Below are positions 1 to 6,925 of a stretch of 9,045 nt of DNA, in pieces. How positions within the stretch are numbered: the stretch's first letter is position 1; each line of letters opens with the position of its first letter. Origin of the DNA: an uncultured Bacteroidota bacterium (GTDB taxonomy: Bacteria; Bacteroidota; Bacteroidia; Chitinophagales; Chitinophagaceae). The position numbers were made by a program, and so were the translations under genes. Below the pieces are notes generated by a model. That model was not told where the DNA came from. It searched no databases and saw only the letters and a list, made by a program, of their open reading frames with translations. The DNA is taken from contig CAMLEX010000155.1 in assembly GCA_946479055.1 (NCBI GenBank), positions 1 to 9,045 on the forward strand, written 5' to 3'.

Positions 1-308
1 CGCGATGCTTTGGGCGACTCTGCTGCAGAACCACTATTTCCATTACCGTCTTTTGTTTTCATGTCAATACGGGGGCTGTTCAGCCTGAGATATGAACCTG
101 AAACACTAGCGTTAGGCAATTTTTTTTCTTTTGCTTCTTTCACCGCAGCCGTCGCTTCTTCGATCTTAGCCTGGCTGCTCTTCAACTGATGACTGTTTTG
201 AATGCTCAGATCGATCGACTCATTGAGAGTGAGTATTTTTTTCTCCTGCCCGAATGCAAAAGAAAGGCTAAATAGTCCGACTAATAATCCTATTATTTTA
301 TAGTTCAT
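1..308 (-). CDS. TolC-family outer membrane efflux protein, N-terminal part (runs off left edge)
   Basis: Reading from the ATG at 308-306, 102 codons stay open to the window edge. Residues 1-21 form a signal peptide (MNYKIIGLLVGLFSLSFAFG, then Q) typical of Bacteroidota exported proteins. The mature part begins ILTLNESIDLSIQNSHQLKS, the usual opening of TolC/OEP proteins, followed by an Ala/Glu/Lys-rich helix (about residues 43-63) and then LPNASVSGSYLRL, the first helix-to-strand transition of the family. TolC proteins form the outer-membrane and periplasmic channel of tripartite efflux pumps. The start overlaps the last 11 bases of the upstream TetR gene, so the two are very likely co-transcribed and translationally coupled. 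Membrane-fusion and RND pump genes would be expected further along but lie outside the window (inference). About three quarters of the protein is missing, so its substrate cannot be told. Confidence 0.88.
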   Translation of the reverse strand, partial: MNYKIIGLLVGLFSLSFAFGQEKKILTLNESIDLSIQNSHQLKSSQAKIEEATAAVKEAKEKKLPNASVSGSYLRLNSPRIDMKTKDGNGNSGSAAESPKAS

Positions 309-930
309 GTGTCAGTGTTGCTTTAAAAATTGATTTTAAATGCAGGCTTAATTTTTTCCTGATATGTTTTTGAAATTCTTCCTCGGATAAAGATTGTAAC
401 CCGTTCAATTCACGGTAATAGAATTGCGTGGTGAGTACATGATTAACTGTTCCGATCAATGTTGCCATCATCAACGATATATCCACATTTTTCTTAAACT
501 GTCCTGCTTTTTGTCCTTCCTGCACCAGCTTCCGGATCAATTCGAGATTTGTCTTTTTCATGTTCAGCATCAGCTCTGCAGTAGCTCCTTTTGTGTGTAC
601 TATTTGCTCCCTTGCCATTATCCGGTGAAAACATTCTTGCTTTTGAAACCTTTCAATATAATAATCGATGAGTTGATAAAATTTTTCCAACGGTTCCATT
701 CCCTTGTTATATAGCATCCCTTCCAATTGCATTCTGATATTATCTCCACGGTGAGTAAACAAAGCTTCCATCAGCTTTTCTTTGGAACCGAAATAATAAG
801 ATATCATTGCCAGGTTTACTCCAGCATGTTCAGCAATATCTCTTACCGATGTACCATTAAACCCTTTTTCGGAAAAAAGCTTTTCCGCGGCTTCTATAAT
901 CTGTATTTGCTTTTCACTATATGTTGTCAT
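298..930 (-). CDS. TetR/AcrR-family transcriptional regulator
   Basis: A 210-residue protein, normal length for TetR regulators. The N-terminal DNA-binding domain (about residues 8-56) shows the family pattern: IIEAAEKLFSEKGF, then TSVRDIAEHAGV (helix 2 and turn) and the recognition helix NLAMISYYFGSKEKL. The C-terminal helical ligand-binding and dimerisation region is variable, as expected, and the effector cannot be predicted. The gene overlaps the start of a TolC-family gene, the common arrangement of a local efflux repressor in Bacteroidota. Its promoter (950-980) is covered by two 17-bp tandem operator-like repeats, which points to autorepression and control of the efflux operon (inference). 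The ATG at 930 is preferred because it gives the standard short N-terminal extension before helix 1 and lies just downstream of that promoter. Family assignment is firm; the role in efflux control is inferred. Confidence 0.93.
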   Translation of the reverse strand: MTTYSEKQIQIIEAAEKLFSEKGFNGTSVRDIAEHAGVNLAMISYYFGSKEKLMEALFTHRGDNIRMQLEGMLYNKGMEPLEKFYQLIDYYIERFQKQECFHRIMAREQIVHTKGATAELMLNMKKTNLELIRKLVQEGQKAGQFKKNVDISLMMATLIGTVNHVLTTQFYYRELNGLQSLSEEEFQKHIRKKLSLHLKSIFKATLTHEL

Positions 931-949
931 ACGTATTTTAAAATGAGCC

Positions 950-980
950 CAAAATTAAACAAATGTTTGATTTAAACAAA
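950..980 (-). promoter_or_regulatory. Bacteroidota-type promoter of the tetR-tolC operon
   Basis: On the minus strand there is TTTG (plus 977-980), a 19-bp spacer, and TAATTTTG (plus 950-957). This matches the Bacteroidota housekeeping sigma consensus of TTTG near -33 and TAnnTTTG near -7. The predicted transcription start is near 943-945, leaving a leader of roughly 14 nt before the TetR ATG at 930. The -33 element lies inside one operator-like repeat, and the other repeat overlaps the spacer and the -7 element, so bound repressor would block polymerase directly. Motif and spacing are read from the sequence; the start site is inferred. Confidence 0.65.
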
Positions 981-988
981 TGTTTGAT
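955..988. promoter_or_regulatory. Two tandem 17-bp operator-like repeats upstream of tetR
   Basis: The 17-mer TTAAACAAATGTTTGAT occurs twice, head to tail and without mismatch, at 955-971 and 972-988. Each unit contains an imperfect dyad, AAACA-AA-TGTTT (arms of 5 bp around 2 bp), the kind of short palindrome bound by TetR dimers. A 17-bp period would place two dimers about one and a half helical turns apart, allowing paired binding. Both units overlap the tetR promoter. The repeats are seen directly; binding by the adjacent TetR protein is inference. Confidence 0.65.
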
Positions 989-1177
989 TAATTTTCCCTC
1001 AAAAACTATTCTTCCGGGTAAATAAATTATACCCGCTAATTAGCTATCGCATTAATGAAGAGTAAAATTAAATATGCAAAAAAAAGATGAGAGGAAATCG
1101 CTCAGGAGGCAATAACTATCGGTTGGGGAGTTGGAAAAAAATCTGTATTCCCTTGAAATTGATGGAATTTCTTCAGT

Positions 1178-1191
1178 AAACAAATGTTTGT
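1178..1191. promoter_or_regulatory. Third, isolated copy of the TetR operator-like motif
   Basis: AAACAAATGTTTGT matches the core of the two tandem repeats at 957-970 and 974-987 in 13 of 14 bases. It lies about 190 bp upstream of them and 25 bp past the stop codon of the antiporter gene. It could be an auxiliary operator for looping or cooperative binding. No promoter is obvious beside it. The remaining intergenic sequence (about 990-1177) holds A-runs and the short palindrome GCTAATTAGC at 1035-1044 but no gene or convincing terminator. Confidence 0.4.
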
Positions 1192-1215
1192 CTTCCTCAG
1201 ACTTCACTTTGGTGT

Positions 1216-3444
1216 TTACAAAAGCTGCTCTGCCTTTTGTAAAGAGAGTAGTCGTAACTTATCACCCACCACCCAAACAATATCACCAGCCCTGATAACA
1301 TAAGAGGAATCCGGATTAACCAATCTTCCTTCTTCATTCTCCACTCCCACCACAATGCCGTGTATTTTTTCGCGGATAGCACCTTCCCGAATATTTTTAT
1401 TGGCAAAGGTTGATTGTTCCCCAATAATGAAATGTTCCAATACCACTTCCACTGGTTTCCTTTCCACTACAAAGGATTTTGCCACTTCCATTTCTGTATG
1501 AAATGCATCCAACTGATCATCCGTACCAATCACAGAAATGATATCACCCGGAAAAATCACCTGTCCTCTCTTGGGAGTATTGATAACATCATTACCCCTC
1601 TCGATCATGGCCACATTGATACCATATTTTTCCCGCCAGGCCAGTTCACGCAGCGTTTTGCCAACACCCGGCATATCTGCGCTGATCTCAAGTTCCGCCA
1701 TATGTGCATCCCAGGGAGCCAGCAAATTTTTCTGCGTTTTCATTTCGTCTCTTTCATTATAATTAGCCAGAAACCGTGTCCTGATTCTTAGATACAGGTA
1801 TTGAATTTTTTTAGAGAAAAGGATGAGTAGTAAAAACATAACTGCCGTAACGATAATGGCAATCTGTGGTGAAAAAAAAAGATCTACCAAAAAACCTATA
1901 AGAAAAATGGCGATAGCTGTCCTGAACACCTGGAAAATAAACATGCCGGTTCTGTATTTATTCTGGCGGACAAATTTTTCTACCAGGTCCTTTCGTTGTT
2001 TCTTGATGGCCAGTGACCAAAGAAAAGGAGCCATTAACAATAAGGTACAAATTGACCCTACAATGGTTGCCCATGTATTATCACCTAACCGTGTTCGTGT
2101 ATAGGGCAGCAGGTAATAGGATGATAACATCACAATAGCGGTGGTAATTACAGAAACAAGAATAGTATTGACTATTCCGCTCCTAACATATACCTGCCAG
2201 TCAGTACTGTTAGAAATTGTCTGCGCTCTGCTGCTGTACCGGTTGAAAAATTGTGTCCAGCTGGCTGGTAATTTTTTATTCAACCATTCATATACCGGTT
2301 CGGATGCCTTTATCATATATGGAGAAGTAAAGGTGGTACTGGCTGAAACCGCTACTACAATCGGATATAAAAAATCACTTGTAACTTTTAAGGTAAGCCC
2401 AAGCATAGCAATAATAAAAGAAAACTCTCCTATTTGCGAAAGGCTCATACCTGCCTGCACAGATGATTTTAACGGTTGACCTGCTATAAGGGCTCCGATA
2501 GTAGTACTGAATGATTGCCCTAAAATAGTCACAACACTAATTAGTAGGACAGGCCCTAAATATTGAACCAGCATATCCGGATCGAATAGCATACCTACTG
2601 ATACAAAAAACACAGCCCCGAACAGATCTTTTACAGGTTTAACCAGGTGCTCAATTTTTTCTGCATATACCGTTTCTGCAAGAATAGAACCCATGATAAA
2701 AGCCCCTAAAGCTGGAGAAAAGCCAACAATAGTTGCCAGCCATACCATCAATATGCAAAGGGCCAATGAAGTAATGAGCAGCATTTCATCGTTCATGAAT
2801 TTCCTGGCCTTTCTTAAAAAAGTTGGCAGGAAAAAAATTCCTGAGATAAACCAAAGCACCAAAAAAAAAACAAGTTTAGCCACCGACATCATCATTTCCA
2901 TACCGGCAAATTGTGCACTAACAGCAAGGGTGGAAAGTAACACCAATAACAAAATGGCTACCAGGTCTTCGACAATCAATATTCCGAAAACAAGACTGGC
3001 AAATTTGTGGCCTTTTACACCCAATTCATCAAAAGCACGAATGATGATAGTAGTGGAAGAGATACAAAGCATGCCTCCTAAAAACATACTATCCATTCTT
3101 GACCAACCCAGCAATGTACCTACAATATAACCAACAACCAACATAAACATAACTTCTACCAGGGCTGTCACAGAAGCTGGTGTACCTACTTTCAATAATT
3201 TCTTAAAACTGAATTCCAGGCCCAGGCTGAATAAAAGAAAAATGACACCGATTTCCGCCCATACACTTATATTTTCGGTTTCTGCTACAGTAGGCAATAA
3301 AGTAAAATGAGGACCAACCAGGAAACCTGCAATAAGATAACCTAATACAAGAGGCTGTTTCAACCATTTGAATAAGATAGTGATAATAGCTGCTGCTCCC
3401 AATATAAGGCCGAGATCAGATATCAAATTGGGTAGATGAATCAT
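1216..3444 (-). CDS. CPA2-family monovalent cation:proton antiporter (KefB/KefC-like) with two RCK_C domains
   Basis: A 742-residue inner-membrane transporter. Residues about 8-380 form the Na+/H+ exchanger domain, with the CPA2 signatures GYLIAGFLVGPH (35-46), LLFSLGLEFSFKKL (70-83), the acidic ion-site pair in GILIVEDLVAILLL (E159, D160) and LSQIGEFSFI (335-344). A further set of hydrophobic segments follows at about 421-446, 458-480, 500-523 and 527-545. The cytoplasmic tail holds two TrkA-C/RCK_C modules, about 583-655 (including MPGVGKTLREL and FPGDIISVIGTDDQL) and 665-738 (FIIGEQSTFANKNIREGAI and IRAGDIVWVVGDKLRL). The nucleotide-binding RCK_N/TrkA-N domain of classic KefB/KefC, with its GxGxxG motif, is absent, so gating by NAD or glutathione adducts as in Escherichia coli Kef is not supported. 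Likely role is K+ or Na+ exchange for protons in pH or ion homeostasis. It stands apart from its neighbours, with its own probable promoter upstream. Family is certain; ion and regulation are not. Confidence 0.92.
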   Translation of the reverse strand: MIHLPNLISDLGLILGAAAIITILFKWLKQPLVLGYLIAGFLVGPHFTLLPTVAETENISVWAEIGVIFLLFSLGLEFSFKKLLKVGTPASVTALVEVMFMLVVGYIVGTLLGWSRMDSMFLGGMLCISSTTIIIRAFDELGVKGHKFASLVFGILIVEDLVAILLLVLLSTLAVSAQFAGMEMMMSVAKLVFFLVLWFISGIFFLPTFLRKARKFMNDEMLLITSLALCILMVWLATIVGFSPALGAFIMGSILAETVYAEKIEHLVKPVKDLFGAVFFVSVGMLFDPDMLVQYLGPVLLISVVTILGQSFSTTIGALIAGQPLKSSVQAGMSLSQIGEFSFIIAMLGLTLKVTSDFLYPIVVAVSASTTFTSPYMIKASEPVYEWLNKKLPASWTQFFNRYSSRAQTISNSTDWQVYVRSGIVNTILVSVITTAIVMLSSYYLLPYTRTRLGDNTWATIVGSICTLLLMAPFLWSLAIKKQRKDLVEKFVRQNKYRTGMFIFQVFRTAIAIFLIGFLVDLFFSPQIAIIVTAVMFLLLILFSKKIQYLYLRIRTRFLANYNERDEMKTQKNLLAPWDAHMAELEISADMPGVGKTLRELAWREKYGINVAMIERGNDVINTPKRGQVIFPGDIISVIGTDDQLDAFHTEMEVAKSFVVERKPVEVVLEHFIIGEQSTFANKNIREGAIREKIHGIVVGVENEEGRLVNPDSSYVIRAGDIVWVVGDKLRLLSLQKAEQLL

Positions 3445-3483
3445 ATTGCCAGATTATTCAGTTATTATGAAAAAACAGTCACG

Positions 3484-3500
3484 CATTTCTAATAGAAATG
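3484..3500. repeat. Perfect 17-bp inverted repeat in the antiporter leader
   Basis: CATTTCTA-A-TAGAAATG has two perfect 8-bp arms around a single base, 40 bp upstream of the antiporter ATG. It lies just downstream of a possible -7 element, close to where transcription would begin. The odd length and near-absent loop suit a protein-binding operator better than an RNA hairpin. The binding protein is unknown. Confidence 0.4.
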
Positions 3501-3509
3501 GCAGCAATT

Positions 3510-3536
3510 CAAAATAAATTGTACTCCTCCTGTCAA
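3510..3536 (-). promoter_or_regulatory. Possible promoter of the antiporter gene
   Basis: On the minus strand, TTGACA (plus 3531-3536) is followed about 14 bp later by TATTTTG (plus 3510-3516), an imperfect version of the Bacteroidota -7 element. It sits about 65 bp upstream of the start codon at 3444. The match is weaker than the tetR promoter and the spacing is short, so this is tentative. Confidence 0.25.
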
Positions 3537-3567
3537 TGTTACTGGAAGAATAAACTTCAATAAATCC

Positions 3568-3918
3568 TTACCAGAAATAATGAGAGGGGAACAGGTGGAG
3601 CAGGTGATCTTTCAGTACTTTTTTTGCTCCTGTTATTGCACTGATATCTTTGAAAAAATAATTAACAGATAATGAAAAATTATTCTCTGCTAGTGTAAAA
3701 GAAGGTGTTATAGAAAAAGAAAATCTTGTACGATTATTTATGGTATACCAATCGCGGTGTCCACCGTTTTTGTTTTCAATGGCAACCTGCGAAGTTTTTT
3801 TTACAACAGGTTTTGCCGATGAATAGAAGGTGACTGTTTTAGCTGGCGCTGTATGACCACATAATGTTAAGCTTAAAAAAACAAGAAGAAAGCTATATGT
3901 GATCATCCATTTTTTCAT
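3568..3918 (-). CDS. Small exported hypothetical protein (116 aa)
   Basis: I do not recognise this family. Residues 1-24 look like a signal peptide: KKW start, hydrophobic stretch MITYSFLLVFLSLTLCG, then a small-residue region HTAPAK. The Cys at 20 does not sit in a good lipobox, so signal peptidase I export is more likely than a lipoprotein. The middle contains alternating aromatic/polar stretches (TRFSFSITPSFTL and NNFSLSVNYFFKDI, about residues 63-92) that read like beta-strands. The tail (KKVLKDHLLHLFPSHYFW) is different in character, and another frame is also open past this point, so a late frameshift cannot be excluded. It lies between the antiporter and a broken ORF, with 123 bp to the antiporter. 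The signal peptide supports a real gene, but the ORF is short and unconfirmed. Confidence 0.5.
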   Translation of the reverse strand: MKKWMITYSFLLVFLSLTLCGHTAPAKTVTFYSSAKPVVKKTSQVAIENKNGGHRDWYTINNRTRFSFSITPSFTLAENNFSLSVNYFFKDISAITGAKKVLKDHLLHLFPSHYFW

Positions 3919-4007
3919 CCTAACGAAGATAAGAAAAAATGAGGAAGGCCGACTGGAAAGGGTTTGAAGGTGTAATGAACAACTAAAACATGTATTGATT
4001 TGTTTTA

Positions 4008-4275
4008 TTATCTCAATAGCTCATCAAATACCAATGTTAGCTGCGGCATGCTTGTCAAAAGTCTCATTTTGTCTTGTTCCATAAAAGTCATATTACCAAT
4101 CTCATAATTTGAAAATTTTCCAAAATATCCGAAGAGTCCACCTACGCCAAACATCCTGAAAGCATACTTCATTTGATGACTGTCCACCAGTTCGGCTTTA
4201 TGTATTTTGTTTTTTTGACCAAATGCATTGGCTATAATAAAAAAATCAGAAGAAGAGAATAATATTTTTTTTCAT
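4008..4275 (-). pseudogene. Frameshifted small exported protein with Gly/Phe-rich core (possible bacterial PH-like remnant)
   Basis: An ATG at 4275-4273 begins MKKNIILFF and hits TGA at 4248-4246. One frame over, the sequence continues as a typical signal-peptide end, DFFIIANAFGQ, then KNKIHKAELVDSHQMKYAF, RMFGVGGLFGYFGKFSNYE and IGNMTFMEQDKMRLL, ending at TAA 4008-4010. Removing one base anywhere between the A8 run just after the ATG (plus 4265-4272) and the TGA joins signal peptide and body into one ORF of about 88 codons. If translated as it stands, only an internal ATG at 4172 gives a 54-residue product with no signal peptide. The GVGGLFGYFGKF core followed by a Met-Thr-Phe strand resembles by eye the bacterial PH-domain family common in Bacteroidota, but the fragment is too short and the similarity unproven. 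It may be a decayed gene, a sequencing error, or a homopolymer-switched gene. Confidence 0.5.
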
Positions 4276-4424
4276 ATTTGGTTTCTTATTTAGTTGTAAA
4301 CGTAAAATCCCCAATACCAATATTCATTTATCCATTGAGTTCATAAATCTACAAAATTACAAGAGGTTCATCCGTTTACGAAACGATAGCGAAAAAGATT
4401 TCAGTCATAAAAAATACTCTTTAC
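4276..4424. other. Intergenic sequence without recognised features
   Basis: This AT-rich stretch lies between the GH95 C-terminal tail and the broken small ORF. I see no ORF with coding character, no RNA gene, no clear hairpin-plus-T-run terminator and no good Bacteroidota promoter in it. Confidence 0.5.
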
Positions 4425-4514
4425 TTAATTAAATTTCAGTTCTTTTATTATACCGGGTTTTACCGTTACATTAATTTTCCTGTCTTTGTATTGTAAACTG
4501 CAAACACCTCCTGT
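4425..4514 (-). other. Displaced C-terminal tail of the GH95 gene after a frameshift
   Basis: In the frame offset from the GH95 ORF, codons from 4511 read [17 protein letters not shown] followed by KPGIIKELKFN and a TAA at 4425-4427. This closely resembles the usual GH95 ending: a short beta-sandwich strand pair with a Tyr-x-x-x-x-hydrophobic-x-hydrophobic-x-hydrophobic-Lys-x-Gly pattern. The annotated frame instead ends in an uncharacteristic [14 protein letters not shown]. The switch point is the four-base A run (plus TTTT, 4514-4517) in the codons after VIQ. Removing one A, or adding two, joins the frames. The original protein would be about 15 residues longer than the 794-residue reading. 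Confidence 0.75.
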
Positions 4515-6855
4515 TTTGGATTACTGCCGATAAAAGTTTACCATCTTTCCATTGCATATCAATTTCAAAGCCACCACGGGCTTTCATTCCTTTGATACTG
4601 CCCTGCTGCCAGTCCTTATTCGTGGGCAAAGCCGGCAACAACCGGATCACTTCATCGGTTCCATGACTTTGCAATAACATTTCAGCAATACCTGCCGTGC
4701 CGCCAAAGTTGCCGTCTATCTGGAATGGCGGATGCGCACAAAATAAATTCGGATAAGTGCCACCACCACCCATCACAATAGTTGTAGTCGCTTCTGGTTT
4801 TAATAATTGCTTTAATAAAATCAAGGCATGGTCGCCGTCGCCCAACCTCGCCCAAAAATTTATTTTCCATGCTTTACTCCAACCTGTTCCTTCATCACCT
4901 CTGGCGGTTAATGTTTTTTTTGCTGCTGCAGCTAATTCGGGTGTTTGCCAGGGAGTAATTTCATCATAAGGATGCAGGCCATATAAATGTGATACATGAC
5001 GATGGCTGGGATCACCATCTTTCCAATCATCTAGCCATTCATTCAAATCACCTGCTTCGCCAACCTGGTTAGGCGCTAATCTTGGCAATATTTCTTTTAA
5101 CTCATTTTTCCATGCTTCATCCGTTTGCAAAATTTCAGCAGCGCTGATACATGCATTAAATAACTCACGGCTTATCTGCATATCCATCGCAGGCCCCATG
5201 CAGGTATTGCCGGTAAATCCGTCCTCTGTACGATAAGCATGTTCTGGCGAATTGGATGGCGCCGTAACCAACCAGTTATGTGTGGGCTCTTTAATCAAAA
5301 TAGATTGTAAGAATTTTGCTGCGCTTTTTAATACGGGATAGTATTCCGCCAGAAAATTTTTGTCCTTAGTGAACCTGTAGTGTTCCCAGATATGTTCGCA
5401 AAGCCAGGCCCCGCCAGTTAAAGTAGAACCCCAATCCGCACCTTCTCCGGGAGAAGTATAAAACCAGGGATTGCTGATAACATGCGCCACCCAGCCATCG
5501 GTATCATAATAAGCTTTGGCTGTTTTTTGTCCGTTATGGCTAAGTTTTTTTGTAAACCGGTGCAGAGGTTCCGCCAATGCACTAAGGTTGGTAGTTTCTG
5601 CCAGCCAATAATTCATCTGTACATTAATATCAAGATGGTAATCGCCGTTCCAGGGTGTTTGATATTCCGTTGCCCATAAGCCTTGTAAATTGGCAGGTAA
5701 TAGACCCTGCCGTGAAGAAGAAATGAGTAAGTACCTGCCGAAATTAAAATACAAAATCGGCAACTGCGGATCAGCATTATCGTTAAAATAATTGATCAAC
5801 CGTTGATTGGTGGTTAATGTATTTACTGATTTATTCTCCGGCATCTTCCATCGGCAGCGGTTAAATAATTTCTGATAAGCCACTGTACTTTTTTTCAGGG
5901 CCGATTGCCAGGAAATATTTTTCGTTGAGGCGAGATATTGTGTTGCTTTCTTCAGCACATCAACAGCCAATAGTGAACCTCCTGCCCAGTCATAATTAGT
6001 AGCTGAAGCTATTTTCAACCAGCATTCGGTTGCATTTTCAATCACTAACTCATTACCGGCCGTCTTCAATCTCCCATCTTTCAGAATGGGTTGCAATACC
6101 GTAGCGAAATGCATGCCCTTATCTTTTCCGGAAGGCAGTTGCCCTGACATAATGATCTTATTATTACTTACAACAACCGTAGCATTTTCTTTTCTGTACA
6201 ATGACAGCCGAATATTAATTCCGCCATTTCCGGAAGACGATAATTTTATCCAGGTAATATCATTCACAAAATCCACGAAGAGCTCTTCTTTTATTCGCTT
6301 CCCATTTCTTGCAAAACTGGTAATTGCCCTTGCTTTTTCAATATCAAGCTGGCGCTTGTAGTTTGAAACAGTTGCCGCAGTGTCTTTCCAATTGATAAAC
6401 AGGTCGCCCATGGTTTGATAACAACCATATTTATCATTGGCTCCGTTACCATAACCGGAGCCCCTTCCTTTTGCTACAAAATGTTTTTGCAAGAGCTCCT
6501 GGGCTTCTTTGTTTTTGCCGGCCAGCAATAAATCCTGGATAGGCTTCAGATAGCGGTAAGCACTGTCACTATCTGCATCCTGCGACCCACCCGACCATAA
6601 GGATATTTCATTCAAGGCAATCCTTTCTCTTTTTGTATCGCCATACATCAACGCACCTAACCTGCCATTGCCTAAAGGAAGGCTTTCGGTGAAATTTGCA
6701 GCTGGCGCATTGAAGGAAATAGTCAGATCAGCTTTTTGTGCTGCCACATTCTTTAAAAACAAAAAGCAAATAGTCAACAAGACTACCCTGTTCCTGAAAA
6801 TAATCCGAGTATGCATCACTTTAATATTCTTTGTCAATTTTTTATCTTTTTTCAT
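4471..6855 (-). CDS. GH95-family alpha-L-fucosidase-like glycoside hydrolase (3' end frameshifted)
   Basis: A 794-residue exported enzyme. After a basic start there is a signal peptide (about residues 21-40: [20 protein letters not shown]); Met14 (6816) is an equally good start. The N-terminal domain carries the GH95 signatures [16 protein letters not shown] (57-72) and [12 protein letters not shown] (79-90). The (alpha/alpha)6 catalytic barrel shows [13 protein letters not shown] (385-397), [16 protein letters not shown] (402-417), PSNSPEHAY (533-541) and [16 protein letters not shown] (708-723). By alignment in memory with Bifidobacterium bifidum AfcA, Glu538 is the general acid, and Asp714 with Asn411 would activate the water. 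The first Asn of the AfcA Asn-x-Asn pair is Asp409 here. The expected reaction is inverting hydrolysis of terminal alpha-1,2-L-fucose; some GH95 members prefer alpha-L-galactose. The last residues are out of frame from about 4514, and a family-like tail continues to 4425, so the catalytic part is intact but the C-terminal strands are altered. It follows the 52-aa ORF and GH110 gene on the same strand with a 70-bp gap. Confidence 0.92.
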   Translation of the reverse strand: MKKDKKLTKNIKVMHTRIIFRNRVVLLTICFLFLKNVAAQKADLTISFNAPAANFTESLPLGNGRLGALMYGDTKRERIALNEISLWSGGSQDADSDSAYRYLKPIQDLLLAGKNKEAQELLQKHFVAKGRGSGYGNGANDKYGCYQTMGDLFINWKDTAATVSNYKRQLDIEKARAITSFARNGKRIKEELFVDFVNDITWIKLSSSGNGGINIRLSLYRKENATVVVSNNKIIMSGQLPSGKDKGMHFATVLQPILKDGRLKTAGNELVIENATECWLKIASATNYDWAGGSLLAVDVLKKATQYLASTKNISWQSALKKSTVAYQKLFNRCRWKMPENKSVNTLTTNQRLINYFNDNADPQLPILYFNFGRYLLISSSRQGLLPANLQGLWATEYQTPWNGDYHLDINVQMNYWLAETTNLSALAEPLHRFTKKLSHNGQKTAKAYYDTDGWVAHVISNPWFYTSPGEGADWGSTLTGGAWLCEHIWEHYRFTKDKNFLAEYYPVLKSAAKFLQSILIKEPTHNWLVTAPSNSPEHAYRTEDGFTGNTCMGPAMDMQISRELFNACISAAEILQTDEAWKNELKEILPRLAPNQVGEAGDLNEWLDDWKDGDPSHRHVSHLYGLHPYDEITPWQTPELAAAAKKTLTARGDEGTGWSKAWKINFWARLGDGDHALILLKQLLKPEATTTIVMGGGGTYPNLFCAHPPFQIDGNFGGTAGIAEMLLQSHGTDEVIRLLPALPTNKDWQQGSIKGMKARGGFEIDMQWKDGKLLSAVIQNRRCLQFTIQRQEN

Positions 6856-6925
6856 AGCATAATTCTTATTATGAAAAATTGCCGCTATAATTCGTATTCC
6901 GGTTATTACTAATCAATCAAATGAC

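Noticed and set aside
1035..1044. Palindrome GCTAATTAGC between tetR and the antiporter gene
   Set aside because: Only 10 bp, AT-rich and isolated; not enough to call an operator or terminator.
1197..1424. 75-aa minus-strand ORF over the end of the antiporter gene
   Set aside because: Out-of-frame reading inside a well-supported gene; no family pattern despite a hydrophobic stretch.
1414..1791. 125-aa plus-strand ORF antisense to the RCK domains
   Set aside because: His/Phe-rich shadow of a conserved coding region; no signature.
2693..3130. 145-aa plus-strand ORF antisense to the antiporter
   Set aside because: Its Lys/Ser/Ile-rich composition is what the reverse complement of a membrane-protein gene yields; no promoter or recognisable domain.
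4403..4470. Possible hairpin terminator after the GH95 stop (GGTAAAACC type pairing)
   Set aside because: The stem is only about three base pairs without a proper T-run, and the region codes for the displaced GH95 tail.
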